Under the pieces are notes generated by a model. It had not been told where the DNA came from, did no database searches, and was given only the letters and a program-made list of their open reading frames with translations. From the NCBI GenBank assembly GCA_900547725.1, contig URHR01000035.1:1-19818 (forward strand): 19,818 nt of DNA, read 5' to 3'. Source of the stretch: an uncultured Eubacteriales bacterium (GTDB lineage: Bacteria > Bacillota > Clostridia > Oscillospirales > CAG-272). Position numbers and translations under genes: made by a program. Below are positions 1 to 8,089 of this stretch, in pieces (the first letter of the stretch is position 1; each line of letters begins with the position of its first letter).

Positions 1-25
1 TTTCTGTAACTTCTACAATTCTCAT
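1..25 (-). CDS. 5' end of a leftward gene (partial, function unknown)
   Basis: Only the first eight codons lie inside the window, reading MRIVEVTE from an ATG at 25..23 on the minus strand. An AGGTG ribosome-binding site sits 6 nt upstream, and a near-consensus promoter (62-90) points at it. Eight residues are too few to name a product. The call rests on the promoter, ribosome-binding site and open frame reaching the left edge. Confidence 0.4.
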
Positions 26-61
26 CAATCACACCTGCAAATTCCGATTTGTCGATACTTT

Positions 62-90
62 ATTATACCACAAATGCCGCATTTTTTCAA
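62..90 (-). promoter_or_regulatory. Sigma-A promoter for the leftward gene
   Basis: On the minus strand, TTGAAA (90..85) and TATAAT (67..62) are separated by exactly 17 bp, and a TG one base before the -10 makes it an extended -10. It drives transcription toward the left edge, divergent from the surface-protein promoter at 335-363. Confidence 0.7.
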
Positions 91-156
91 CTGTTTTTCC
101 GAGTGGAGCATTCCTTTTTCAGCCGGTTGACGCTGAGGGGGCGCGGAAAGATCATG

Positions 157-200
157 TAAAAGAACAGGACGCGAGCCGCGGCTCGCGTCCTGTTCTTTTA
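157..200. terminator. Perfect 44-nt palindrome, terminator-like in both directions
   Basis: Bases 157-200 are fully self-complementary around CGCG at 177-180. The GC-rich stem is flanked by A4 on the left and T4 on the right, so either strand would give a hairpin with a short U tract. It would be a bidirectional intrinsic terminator in a convergent region, but here it lies between two divergent promoters and downstream of no visible gene. A protein-binding palindrome or a mobile-element relic are alternatives. Confidence 0.55.
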
Positions 201-286
201 TCTGTTCCCGGAATTTTTGCGGACACGGTGCGGGAATTTCACAACCCGGCGGCGGAATGTGTCATGAAAATCTCACAAAACAGGTG

Positions 287-322
287 TTATCAAAACCGAT
301 TGATAAAATTCGTAATGAATTT
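287..322. promoter_or_regulatory. Two small inverted repeats upstream of the -35 (candidate operators)
   Basis: TTATCA (287-292) and TGATAA (301-306) are spaced by 8 nt. AAATTC (306-311) and GAATTT (317-322) are spaced by 5 nt. Both end just before the -35 box at 335, a plausible place for a regulator of the surface-protein gene. In AT-rich DNA such short repeats also arise by chance. Confidence 0.25.
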
Positions 323-334
323 CTTAAAAAGGTA

Positions 335-363
335 TTGACAAATTGTATCTGCGGTGATATACT
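335..363 (+). promoter_or_regulatory. Sigma-A promoter for the surface-protein gene
   Basis: TTGACA (335-340) and TATACT (358-363) have a 17-bp spacer, with TG at 355-356 giving an extended -10. Transcription should start near 370, leaving a leader of about 65 nt before the ATG at 435. Confidence 0.85.
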
Positions 364-396
364 ATGCAGTTGGAGCGCTCTATGACGCTAACCGAG

Positions 397-410
397 CGGT
401 CGATCGACCG
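397..410. promoter_or_regulatory. 14-bp perfect palindrome in the 5' leader
   Basis: CGGTCGATCGACCG is perfectly self-complementary. It lies about 27-40 nt after the predicted transcription start and 24 nt before the ATG. That position suits a repressor operator or a small leader hairpin. No family of regulator is recognised. Confidence 0.4.
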
Positions 411-434
411 ATAAAAGATAAAAGGAGAAAAGGT

Positions 435-3400
435 ATGAATTCTCACGGTACAAAGAGGGTAAACCGCGTTGTTGCGGGGCTGTTGGGGCTGATTATGATG
501 CTGACCTCACTGACCGCAATCGTGATTCCGACCTTCGCGCTGGAAGAACCAACCGTCGGAGCAAGAAGCGAGACTTCGGCAAACGGCGATGTTTTTCTCG
601 GCGGTAACTACATCGAACTGGGGATCAGCAAGGGCGGCAGCTTCGGAACGTCGACAAGCCCGAAAAGCAAAACTTTCCATCCGAATGACGCCAAAAATCT
701 GTTGGGGATGGTAGTGGACAATGACGGTTGGGATGTCGGAAAAGCGCCGACCACGGGAGATTTCTTCCTGCCGGGCACGCCGGAAGAATGCTATATTCTG
801 GCATATCGGTGCAATGGAAGCACCTATCAATACCGTGTTGCGGATCGAAATGTGAAGAGCGGGACTTTGTCGTGGAAAACGCCTCCGACTGTGAAGGATG
901 CGTCGAAGGGGGACACCCTGCGCGCGATTGTAACGGGCGAGACTCCGCAAGGCGTAAAGCTGACCATTACGTATTCCTTCGGCGTAAATGACAGATACTA
1001 CCGGACGAAGGTGGAAATCGAGAACACCGCCGGAATGGATATTACCGATGTCAGATTTGTCCGTAGCTTTGATCCCGATCAGGATCAGGGAAAAACGGGA
1101 AACTATGATACATATAATAAGGTAATCTGCAATCCGAAATCGTCTGCTCCCGCAGGGGAGGAGAACTACGCGATGGTGGTTGCGCGCGGCAAGGACTCCT
1201 TGGAGGGCTTCTTCTTCATTGCGTTTGATAACCGTGCGCGGGCTTCCAGAGGGGTGAGTTTTGCTCCGACAAGCGCATATCTCAGCGGTTTGTGGACGGA
1301 TAACGGGGCGCTTCCGACCTATGCGACCGACGCGTCAATCGAGATGACAAAATCGAAAACAAACGGATATACGTTGGAGGACAACGCCATTGCCATCACC
1401 TTTGCTCTGGGTACGCTCAGTGCAGGCGCTTCGGATCAATGCGAATATTTCTCCAGTCTGCATCCCGATGTCAAGCAATCGCTTGAGGATGTGTCGGCGG
1501 CGCATGCGCCCGTGATTTCTGCGGTTGAAGGCGCAACGCTGGAGCATGGCTATCGCTCGGGCGGACCGTCGGTGACGGCGGTTGCGGATGAAGGACATGT
1601 ACTGTCCTATCAGTGGTATTTCAATTCGGTTGCCTCCAACGTGGGCGGCGTTCTTCTTGAGGGTGCGACCGGGGCGAGCTATACAGTTCCGCAGAAAATG
1701 GCGCTTGGAAATACCGTCTACTATTACTGCGTTGTGACGGCAACGCGGACGGATAACGGCAAAACGGCTTCGGTTACCACAAATCCCATTGCGGTGGAAT
1801 TCCTGTATGCGGAGCATGATTTTGAGGAAACGGTGATCGTCGAGGGAAGTTGTACAACCCCGGGAAGCGTCCGGCGGGACTGCAGGGTCTGCGGCTATTC
1901 GGATATTATCACGATTCCCGCCACGGGGCACAACTACGGCGAGATTGTATATGAAAAAGAGCCGGACTGCGAGCACGGAAGCCGCGGCTATAAAGTGTGC
2001 GCTTCCTGCGGCTACAAGCAGACGCTTGATTACATCCCCGCGCTCGGACACAGCTATATCAGCCGCGTAACGCGGGCGGCAACCTGCACCGAGGACGGAA
2101 TCGTAACTTACACCTGCACGCGTTGCGGAGACAGCTATGAGGTTACAACGCACGCCGAGCATCACTATGAACTGACGGTTACAGAGGCAGGATGCTATGA
2201 AGACGGTGCTTCGGTCTACACCTGCTCCAAGTGCGGCGACGCTTACAGCATTGCCATTCCCGCGGCGCATGATTACGAATCCAAGGTGACAAAGAAGGCG
2301 TCCGCAGACGCGGACGGCGAAATCACCTACACCTGCCGCAAGTGCGGCAACAGCTACACCGAGGCGATTCCCGCGAGAAAGAGCGCGAGCGTCCTTCTGG
2401 TACAGGACGGTCTGCCTTGGAATGCCGACAGCGCGTCCGCACAGCTGCGCGCACTGGTCAACGACGGTTTTCTGACGGGTTGGGATGCGGCGACCACGCG
2501 CGAACTGGATCGCCTCACGCTGACCGACTACGACGTAATCTATATTGCGAACGACCAGACCACCGCGACCTATTCGAGACTTTCCGATCTGAATGCGCTC
2601 CTGACCGAATACGCCAAGGCTGGCGGCGTTGTGATCTACGGCGCCTGCGACCGCGGCTGGGCAGGCGGAAACATTTCCGATGTCCTGCCGGGCGGCGTGA
2701 GAAAAATCAATAATTATTCCAAATATAATTATATTCTTGACAATGCGCATCCGGTTGTAACCGGCGGCTTGACCGACAACAAGGCGCTGACGAACGAACT
2801 TCTGGTCGGCAACTATTGCAGCCACACTTCCTTTGACAAAAAGACCCTGCCCGACGGATTCCACACGATCCTGCAGGACGGCGCCGGCAACCCGACCTTG
2901 GTGGAATATCCGATGGGCGAGGGAACTGTCATCCTCTCGGGTCTGACATGGGAGTTCTATTACGACAGAAACTACACGGGTTCGACTTCCTATGCAAAGT
3001 GCGTGTTCGACGACCTGTTGGTCTATGCCGCGATGAAGGGCAAGGACGTACAGACCTGCGACCACGCATATGACAAGGGCTTAACGGTTGCTCCGACCTG
3101 CACCGAAGTGGGCTACACGCTCCACACCTGCACGCTCTGCGGCGCGTCCTACAAGGATCAGTTCGTTGAGGCGCTCGGACACCGGACGGGTGCGTTCACC
3201 GTGACGGTTGAACCCGACTGCGAGCATGAGGGCTTGCGCGAAGCAGTCTGCCCGGAATGCGGCGAGAAGGTTGTGGAAACCATTGCGGCACTCGGTCATA
3301 CCTCGGGCGAGTGGATTGTTGACAAGGAAGCAACCGAGTTCAAACCGGGTCTGCGCCACAAGAACTGCACGGTTTGCGGCAAGGTGTCGGTTGAAACGGA

Positions 3401-5387
3401 GATTCCCGCTATCGGGCATACGTGGGGCGAAATTCAGTATCAGGAAGCGCCCGACTGCGAGCACGGCGCTTACGGTTTCCGTACCTGCCTGACCTGCGGA
3501 GATTCCGAAGAAGTCGGATATATTCCCGCACGCGGACACAACTATGTCAGCAAAGTGACCCGGGCGGCAACCTGCACCGAGGACGGAATCGTAACTTACA
3601 CCTGCACGCGTTGCGGAGACAGCTATGAGGTTACAACGCACGCCGAGCATCACTATGAACTGACGGTGAAGGCGGCAACCTGCACCAAGGACGGCGCGTC
3701 GGTTTACACGTGCTCGGTGTGCGGAGACGCATACAGCGAGACGATTCCGGCTTCCCACGCATACGAGCCGAAGGTGACGAAGAAGGCTTCGCAGACCGAG
3801 AACGGCGAGGTCACCTACACCTGCACCAAGTGCGGCGACAGTTATACCAAAATGATTCCCGCAAGAGCGAATGCGAACGTCCTGCTGGTTCAGGACAATC
3901 TGCCGTGGAGCGACGACAATGCCGCGGATCTGCTGCTTTCGCTGTGCCGGACAGGGTATCTCACGGGTTGGGATCTTACAACCACAGCGGGTCTGGAAGC
4001 GGTTGACCTGAGCATTTACAATGTCATCTACATTGCCAACGACCAGACCACCGCAACCTACGGTCGCCTTGCAAGGGCAAACGAATTGCTGACCGAATAT
4101 GCCAAGGCGGGCGGCGTATTGGTTTACGGCGCTTGCGACAACGGCTGGGCTGGCGGTAACATTTCCGATCTGCTCCCTGGCGGCGTTAAGAAAATCAATA
4201 TTTATTCTAAGTACAATTATATTCTGGACGGCACGCACATGATCGTGTCGGGTGTGCTGACAGACAACCGGGCGCTGACGAACGAATTGTTGGTCGGAAC
4301 GTATTGCAGCCACACTTCGTTTGACGCAAGCTCGCTTCCCGAGGGCTATCATGCCATTCTGGAGGACAACCGGGGCAACCCCACGCTTGTCGAATACCCG
4401 ATGGGCGAGGGAACGGTCATTCTCTCGGGTCTGACATGGGAGTTTTACTATTCGAGAATTTATCATGGTTCTACCTCTTATTCCATGAACGTGTTTGACG
4501 ATCTGTTGGTTTATGCCGCAATGCTGAGCAACCTGACCGACGCGGATGCCTGCGAGCATCTGTATGCGGACGAGGGCTTAACGGTTTCTCCGACCTGCAC
4601 CGAGGTCGGCTATACGCTCCACACCTGCACGAAGTGCGGCGCGTCCTACAAGGACAGTTTCGTTCCCGCAACGGGACACCGTATGGGCAAACCAGAGGAT
4701 ACGCGCAAGGCGGACTGCGAGCATGAGGGGGAACGCCAATCGGCCTGCTCGGCGTGCGGTGAAACGGTGACGGAGGTCATTGCGCCGCTCGGTCACGACT
4801 GGGGCGAATGGATCATAGACCGCGCGGCGGATTACGACCACGCGGGAGAAAAGCACCGCGTCTGCAAGACCTGCGGAGCGGAATCGCTTCATGCGGAAAT
4901 TCCGCAATTGGTCTGCGACCACACCAATGCAGTGAAGGACGCGGCGGTTGCGGCAACCTGCACGGCGGACGGCCTGACCGAAGGTTTGCACTGCGCGGAC
5001 TGCGGGAAGGTGCTGAAGGCGCAGGAAACCGTTCCGATGCTCGGTCACGACTGGGGCGAATGGAAGGTTGTGAAGGAAGCGACCGCGACCGTTGCGGGTA
5101 GCCGCGAGCGGTCCTGCAAGACCTGCGGAAAGACCGAAACGGAGACGATTGCAAAGTTGCCGGAAAGCGAAACAACCGAAAAAACGACCGAAAAAACGAC
5201 CGAAGCGAACGGATCGGGAAAGGAGTATACGTCTGTGGGGTCTCTGTTTGGATGTACGGGTGCGGTCAGCGCGTCGGAAAGCGTCATGGTTCTTGTCGCG
5301 GTTCTGGCACTCGGCGGCGTTATGATGTTGGTAAAATCCAAGAAATCCAAGAAGGAAAAGGATGAGAACGACAAAAAGGCGGAATAA
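435..5387 (+). CDS. Large membrane-anchored surface protein with Cys-x2-Cys-Gly modules and duplicated amidotransferase-like domain
   Basis: The ATG at 435 has an AAGGAG site upstream. An in-frame GTG at 354 overlaps the -10 box and cannot be the start. The 1650-residue product has a signal peptide (1-35, cut after TFA), a beta-rich head domain (about 50-355), an Ig-like domain (about 358-457), then five Cys modules, an alpha/beta domain (about 650-872), seven modules, a second alpha/beta domain (about 1145-1369), five modules and a TTEKTTEKTTE linker. The end is a GCTG motif (C1607), one membrane span (about 1617-1633) and a basic tail; no LPxTG motif is seen. Modules follow C-x(~12)-C-x2-C-G, usually with a GH after them, and could bind metal. 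The alpha/beta domains begin VLLVQD and contain VIYIAND and GVVIYGACD, resembling class I amidotransferase or ThuA-like folds. This is fold-level inference with no catalytic assignment. Likely role: surface adhesion or ligand binding. Confidence 0.85.
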   Translation: MNSHGTKRVNRVVAGLLGLIMMLTSLTAIVIPTFALEEPTVGARSETSANGDVFLGGNYIELGISKGGSFGTSTSPKSKTFHPNDAKNLLGMVVDNDGWDVGKAPTTGDFFLPGTPEECYILAYRCNGSTYQYRVADRNVKSGTLSWKTPPTVKDASKGDTLRAIVTGETPQGVKLTITYSFGVNDRYYRTKVEIENTAGMDITDVRFVRSFDPDQDQGKTGNYDTYNKVICNPKSSAPAGEENYAMVVARGKDSLEGFFFIAFDNRARASRGVSFAPTSAYLSGLWTDNGALPTYATDASIEMTKSKTNGYTLEDNAIAITFALGTLSAGASDQCEYFSSLHPDVKQSLEDVSAAHAPVISAVEGATLEHGYRSGGPSVTAVADEGHVLSYQWYFNSVASNVGGVLLEGATGASYTVPQKMALGNTVYYYCVVTATRTDNGKTASVTTNPIAVEFLYAEHDFEETVIVEGSCTTPGSVRRDCRVCGYSDIITIPATGHNYGEIVYEKEPDCEHGSRGYKVCASCGYKQTLDYIPALGHSYISRVTRAATCTEDGIVTYTCTRCGDSYEVTTHAEHHYELTVTEAGCYEDGASVYTCSKCGDAYSIAIPAAHDYESKVTKKASADADGEITYTCRKCGNSYTEAIPARKSASVLLVQDGLPWNADSASAQLRALVNDGFLTGWDAATTRELDRLTLTDYDVIYIANDQTTATYSRLSDLNALLTEYAKAGGVVIYGACDRGWAGGNISDVLPGGVRKINNYSKYNYILDNAHPVVTGGLTDNKALTNELLVGNYCSHTSFDKKTLPDGFHTILQDGAGNPTLVEYPMGEGTVILSGLTWEFYYDRNYTGSTSYAKCVFDDLLVYAAMKGKDVQTCDHAYDKGLTVAPTCTEVGYTLHTCTLCGASYKDQFVEALGHRTGAFTVTVEPDCEHEGLREAVCPECGEKVVETIAALGHTSGEWIVDKEATEFKPGLRHKNCTVCGKVSVETEIPAIGHTWGEIQYQEAPDCEHGAYGFRTCLTCGDSEEVGYIPARGHNYVSKVTRAATCTEDGIVTYTCTRCGDSYEVTTHAEHHYELTVKAATCTKDGASVYTCSVCGDAYSETIPASHAYEPKVTKKASQTENGEVTYTCTKCGDSYTKMIPARANANVLLVQDNLPWSDDNAADLLLSLCRTGYLTGWDLTTTAGLEAVDLSIYNVIYIANDQTTATYGRLARANELLTEYAKAGGVLVYGACDNGWAGGNISDLLPGGVKKINIYSKYNYILDGTHMIVSGVLTDNRALTNELLVGTYCSHTSFDASSLPEGYHAILEDNRGNPTLVEYPMGEGTVILSGLTWEFYYSRIYHGSTSYSMNVFDDLLVYAAMLSNLTDADACEHLYADEGLTVSPTCTEVGYTLHTCTKCGASYKDSFVPATGHRMGKPEDTRKADCEHEGERQSACSACGETVTEVIAPLGHDWGEWIIDRAADYDHAGEKHRVCKTCGAESLHAEIPQLVCDHTNAVKDAAVAATCTADGLTEGLHCADCGKVLKAQETVPMLGHDWGEWKVVKEATATVAGSRERSCKTCGKTETETIAKLPESETTEKTTEKTTEANGSGKEYTSVGSLFGCTGAVSASESVMVLVAVLALGGVMMLVKSKKSKKEKDENDKKAE
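2073..2179 (+). repeat. 107-bp perfect direct repeat, copy 1
   Basis: This stretch is identical to 3561-3667, exactly 1488 bp downstream and in the same reading frame. It encodes one Cys-x2-Cys-Gly module and part of the next. It is the most conserved part of a longer tandem duplication in the surface-protein gene. Confidence 0.95.
3561..3667 (+). repeat. 107-bp perfect direct repeat, copy 2
   Basis: It is identical base for base to 2073-2179, while the flanking copies of the duplication differ at many third positions. Perfect identity inside diverged flanks suggests recent gene conversion or recombination. Confidence 0.95.
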
Positions 5388-5419
5388 GCGCACCTGAATC
5401 ATCCGTCATCAAAGGGCTT

Positions 5420-5466
5420 CCCCCGTGGCAGATCCGATCTGTGATCCTGCTGCGGGGGATTTTTTG
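5420..5466 (+). terminator. Intrinsic terminator after the surface-protein gene
   Basis: CCCCCG at 5420-5425 pairs with CGGGGG at 5453-5458. The stem continues inward through TGGCAG and CTGCTG (two G-U pairs), and A-T6 follows. It lies 33 nt after the stop codon at 5387. Confidence 0.75.
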
Positions 5467-5574
5467 CGGACAGAACGGCGGCTTGAAAATGCAGAATGCA
5501 TCGCTTCGAAGTTGCATAAATAGCAGAAAAACAAGGGAATTGAAAAAAATATTGCCTGTATTTCGCAAAAATGC

Positions 5575-5603
5575 TTGACAACAATATGCAAAATGAGTAT
5601 AAT
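5575..5603 (+). promoter_or_regulatory. Consensus sigma-A promoter for serC-serA
   Basis: TTGACA (5575-5580) and TATAAT (5598-5603) match the consensus perfectly, with a 17-bp spacer. The predicted leader is only about 40 nt, leaving no room for a T-box or riboswitch between the start site and serC. Confidence 0.9.
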
Positions 5604-5649
5604 AGATATACACTTTTTGCCATAACATAATATCGGAGGATTGACGAAG

Positions 5650-6741
5650 ATGAATCGGGTCTATAATTTTTCGGCAGGACCGTCCATGCTTCCCCTGCCC
5701 GTGTTGGAAACCGCCGCCGCGGAACTGGTCTGTTACGGGGAGAGCGGAATGTCGGTTATGGAGATGTCGCATCGCTCGGCGGATTACGAAGCGATCATTG
5801 CCCGCACGGAAGCCGATCTGCGGAAGCTGATGCGGATTCCCGACAACTATAAAGTCCTGTTTCTGCAGGGCGGAGCGTCCACGCAGTTTGCGGCAGTCCC
5901 GCTCAACCTGATCGGACGGACGGGGAAGGCGGATTATATTGTTTCGGGGCAGTTCTCGGGCAAAGCTTTTGAGGAAGCGCTGAAACTCGGCTATGACGCC
6001 CGCTGCGTTGCAACCGCGAAGGACGATCATTTCGACCGTATCCCAACCGTCACGCGTGCCGATATCCGCCCGGATGCGGCGTACCTCCATATTTGCTTCA
6101 ATAATACAATATACGGGACTAAATATCCGTATATCCCCGACACGGGCGATATTCCGTTGGTTGCGGATATGTCCTCCTGCATTCTCTCAGAGCCTGTGGA
6201 CGTTTCGAAATTCGGCGTGATTTATGCGGGCGCACAGAAGAATATGGCGCCTGCAGGGCTGACTGTTGTCATCGTCCGCGAGGATCTGCTCGGATATGCC
6301 GCAGAGAAAATGCCGACCATGCTGGAATGGAAGATCATGGCGGAGAACGGCTCGATGTATAACACGCCGCCGTGTTATGCGATCTATATGGCGGGGCTTG
6401 TCTACCGCTGGCTGCTCGACATGGGCGGGCTGGATGTGATGAAGGAGAGAAACCTGCGCAAGGCAAACCTGCTGTACGGGTATCTTGATTCGCAGGATTA
6501 CTATTTCGCGCCCGTGAAAAAGGAGAGCCGCTCCATGATGAATGTCACGTTCGTTACGGGCAATGCGGAGCTGGACAAAAAGTTTGCGGCGGAGGCGGCA
6601 GAGGCCGGGCTGAAGAACCTCAAGGGACACCGCGCAGTCGGCGGAATGCGCGCGTCGATCTATAACGCCATGCCGTATGAGGGTGTGGAAGCATTGGTGG
6701 CGTTCATGAAGCGGTTCGCAGCCGAAAATCCAAAGGCATAA
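5650..6741 (+). CDS. serC: Phosphoserine aminotransferase
   Basis: Cytoplasmic PLP enzyme of the phosphorylated serine pathway. It transaminates 3-phosphohydroxypyruvate to O-phosphoserine with glutamate. The ATG at 5650 is preferred because GGAGGA (5635-5640) is 9 nt upstream; a TTG at 5641 directly abuts that site. The 363-residue product has the usual family length and opens with the class V aminotransferase sequence NFSAGPSMLP. GGASTQF, typical of the phosphate/PLP-binding region, follows. The PLP Schiff-base lysine is K197 in AGAQKNMAPAG. The C-terminus keeps GHRAVGGMRASIYNAM, typical of SerC. It is first in a two-gene operon, 24 nt ahead of serA, under a perfect promoter. The next pathway enzyme, serine phosphate phosphatase, is not in the window. 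Confidence 0.95.
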   Translation: MNRVYNFSAGPSMLPLPVLETAAAELVCYGESGMSVMEMSHRSADYEAIIARTEADLRKLMRIPDNYKVLFLQGGASTQFAAVPLNLIGRTGKADYIVSGQFSGKAFEEALKLGYDARCVATAKDDHFDRIPTVTRADIRPDAAYLHICFNNTIYGTKYPYIPDTGDIPLVADMSSCILSEPVDVSKFGVIYAGAQKNMAPAGLTVVIVREDLLGYAAEKMPTMLEWKIMAENGSMYNTPPCYAIYMAGLVYRWLLDMGGLDVMKERNLRKANLLYGYLDSQDYYFAPVKKESRSMMNVTFVTGNAELDKKFAAEAAEAGLKNLKGHRAVGGMRASIYNAMPYEGVEALVAFMKRFAAENPKA

Positions 6742-6765
6742 AAACGGAAACGGAGGAGACGGAAC

Positions 6766-7920
6766 ATGAAAATCCGGTTGCTGGGTCAGATTGCACCCGT
6801 CGGCTTGGAAGAACTGGGCGGACGGTACGAGGTCGGGACCGACATTGAGAATCCCGATGGCATTCTGGTGCGCTCGGCGGTCATGCACGATATGATAATG
6901 GGGGAAAACCTTGCGGCAATCGCCAGAGCGGGGGCGGGGGTAAACAATATCCCCGTCGACCGATGCGCCGAGGCGGGCATTGTGGTGTTCAACACACCCG
7001 GGGCGAACGCAAACGGCGTGCGGGAACTCACCCTCTGCGCCCTGCTGCTTGCCGCAAGGGATATCATCGGTGGCGTGGAGTGGGTCAGGGGACTGAAGAC
7101 CCCCGATGTTGCGAAACAGGTGGAGGATGGAAAATCCGCATTCTCGGGGAGCGAACTGGCGGGAAAAACGCTTGGGGTCATCGGTCTGGGCGCGATCGGC
7201 GGAATGCTCGCAAACAGCGCGCTGGCACTTGGAATGAAGGTGATCGGGTGCGACCCGTTCCTGTCGGTGGAAGGCGCGTGGAATCTTGACCACCGCGTGG
7301 CGCGTGCGGCAACCTTTGACGAAATCTTTGCCGAATCGGACTATCTCACTCTGCACGTCCCCGCAACAAAGGATACAAAGGGGATGATCTCCGCCGCGAG
7401 TATCGCAAAAATGCGGGACGGCGTGCGGATTATCAATCCCGCAAGAGCCGATCTGGTCTGCGCGGAGGATCTGAAGGCGGCGTTGGAGAGCGGGAAGGTT
7501 GCGAAGTACGTGACCGATTTTCCGACGGACGATATGATGGGCGCGAAAAATACCGTCCTGATCCCGCACCTCGGCGCGTCAACCGAGGAATCGGAGACCA
7601 ATTGCGCAGTGATGGCGGTGCGGGAACTGGACGACTACCTGACAAACGGGAATATCCGGAACAGCGTGAATTACCCAACCGTCGAACAGCCGAGAACAGG
7701 GGACGCGAGGATCTGCGTTCTGCACGCGAATATTCCGGCAGTGCTGTCCGGCATTACCACAGCGCTCGCTGCGAACGGCGTGAATATCGAGAATATGACC
7801 AATAAATCCAAAGGCGATAATGCCTATACCGTTCTCGACATTTCACCGAAGCCCGCAGAGACCGTGTCCGCACAGATCCGCGCCATCTGCGGCGTCCGAC
7901 GCGTGCGCGTTCTGCTGTGA
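6766..7920 (+). CDS. serA: D-3-phosphoglycerate dehydrogenase (short, ACT-containing type)
   Basis: NAD-dependent cytoplasmic enzyme that oxidises 3-phosphoglycerate to 3-phosphohydroxypyruvate, the substrate of SerC encoded just upstream. A GGAGGAG site precedes the ATG. The 384 residues include a Rossmann nucleotide-binding motif GLGAIGG from G140, the substrate arginine R227 in NPARADL, and the catalytic H268 in IPHLGAST. An ACT-like regulatory domain (about 318-384, starting ARICVLHANIPAVLSG) suggests serine feedback or oligomer control. The length fits the short form lacking the large intervening domain. The region that usually supplies the catalytic glutamate reads DFPTDDMMG here, with aspartates and no glutamate. 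It is the last gene of the serC-serA operon. Confidence 0.93.
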   Translation: MKIRLLGQIAPVGLEELGGRYEVGTDIENPDGILVRSAVMHDMIMGENLAAIARAGAGVNNIPVDRCAEAGIVVFNTPGANANGVRELTLCALLLAARDIIGGVEWVRGLKTPDVAKQVEDGKSAFSGSELAGKTLGVIGLGAIGGMLANSALALGMKVIGCDPFLSVEGAWNLDHRVARAATFDEIFAESDYLTLHVPATKDTKGMISAASIAKMRDGVRIINPARADLVCAEDLKAALESGKVAKYVTDFPTDDMMGAKNTVLIPHLGASTEESETNCAVMAVRELDDYLTNGNIRNSVNYPTVEQPRTGDARICVLHANIPAVLSGITTALAANGVNIENMTNKSKGDNAYTVLDISPKPAETVSAQIRAICGVRRVRVLL

Positions 7921-7990
7921 CCACGAAGCGCAAACGCCCATGAGGTGAAATGTTCGCCCGACTTTTCTAACCGACGCCGTGGAGCGCCGG

Positions 7991-8089
7991 TCGCCGCCCG
8001 CAGGCGGCGAAATCCCTATAACGGAGTTTCTTTTTGCAGCTTTGCGCAGCAAAGTGTGATTTTCTCTTTGCGCCTCCTTCCTGCAAAGA
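7991..8089. repeat. Cluster of short hairpins in serA 3' intergenic DNA
   Basis: Three inverted repeats follow one another: TCGCCGCC/GGCGGCGA (7991-7998, 8003-8010), CTTTGC/GCAAAG (8040-8045, 8049-8054) and TCTTTGC/GCAAAGA (8065-8071, 8083-8089). The density of structure suggests a dispersed intergenic repeat or a structured 3' region of the ser transcript. No protein-coding signal was found here. Confidence 0.4.

Noticed and set aside
354..434. Upstream GTG start for the surface protein
   Set aside because: The GTG lies inside the promoter just before the -10 box, so it would not be in the transcript. The ATG at 435 has a good ribosome-binding site and begins a normal signal peptide.
2073..3667. 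Repeated Cys-rich coding units considered as a CRISPR-like or non-coding repeat array
   Set aside because: Repeats are in frame, protein-level, irregular in length and diverged at synonymous sites, and there are no short identical repeats with unique spacers.
1335..4559. Two long minus-strand open frames (576 and 492 codons) opposite the surface-protein gene
   Set aside because: They mirror the codon bias of the plus-strand repeats, lack ribosome-binding sites and promoters, and encode Arg/Val-rich sequence with no recognisable domain, whereas the plus strand has a signal peptide, modules and an anchor.
5641..5649. TTG start for serC
   Set aside because: It directly abuts the GGAGGA ribosome-binding site with no spacing. 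The ATG at 5650 has the ideal 9-nt spacing and matches the family N-terminus.
5467..5649. Possible T-box or riboswitch upstream of serC
   Set aside because: The promoter at 5575-5603 leaves only about 40 nt of leader, and I could not find the T-box consensus or an aptamer-like structure.
6187..7569. 460-codon minus-strand open frame across serC and serA
   Set aside because: It spans two well-supported genes on the other strand and shows no domain or ribosome-binding site.
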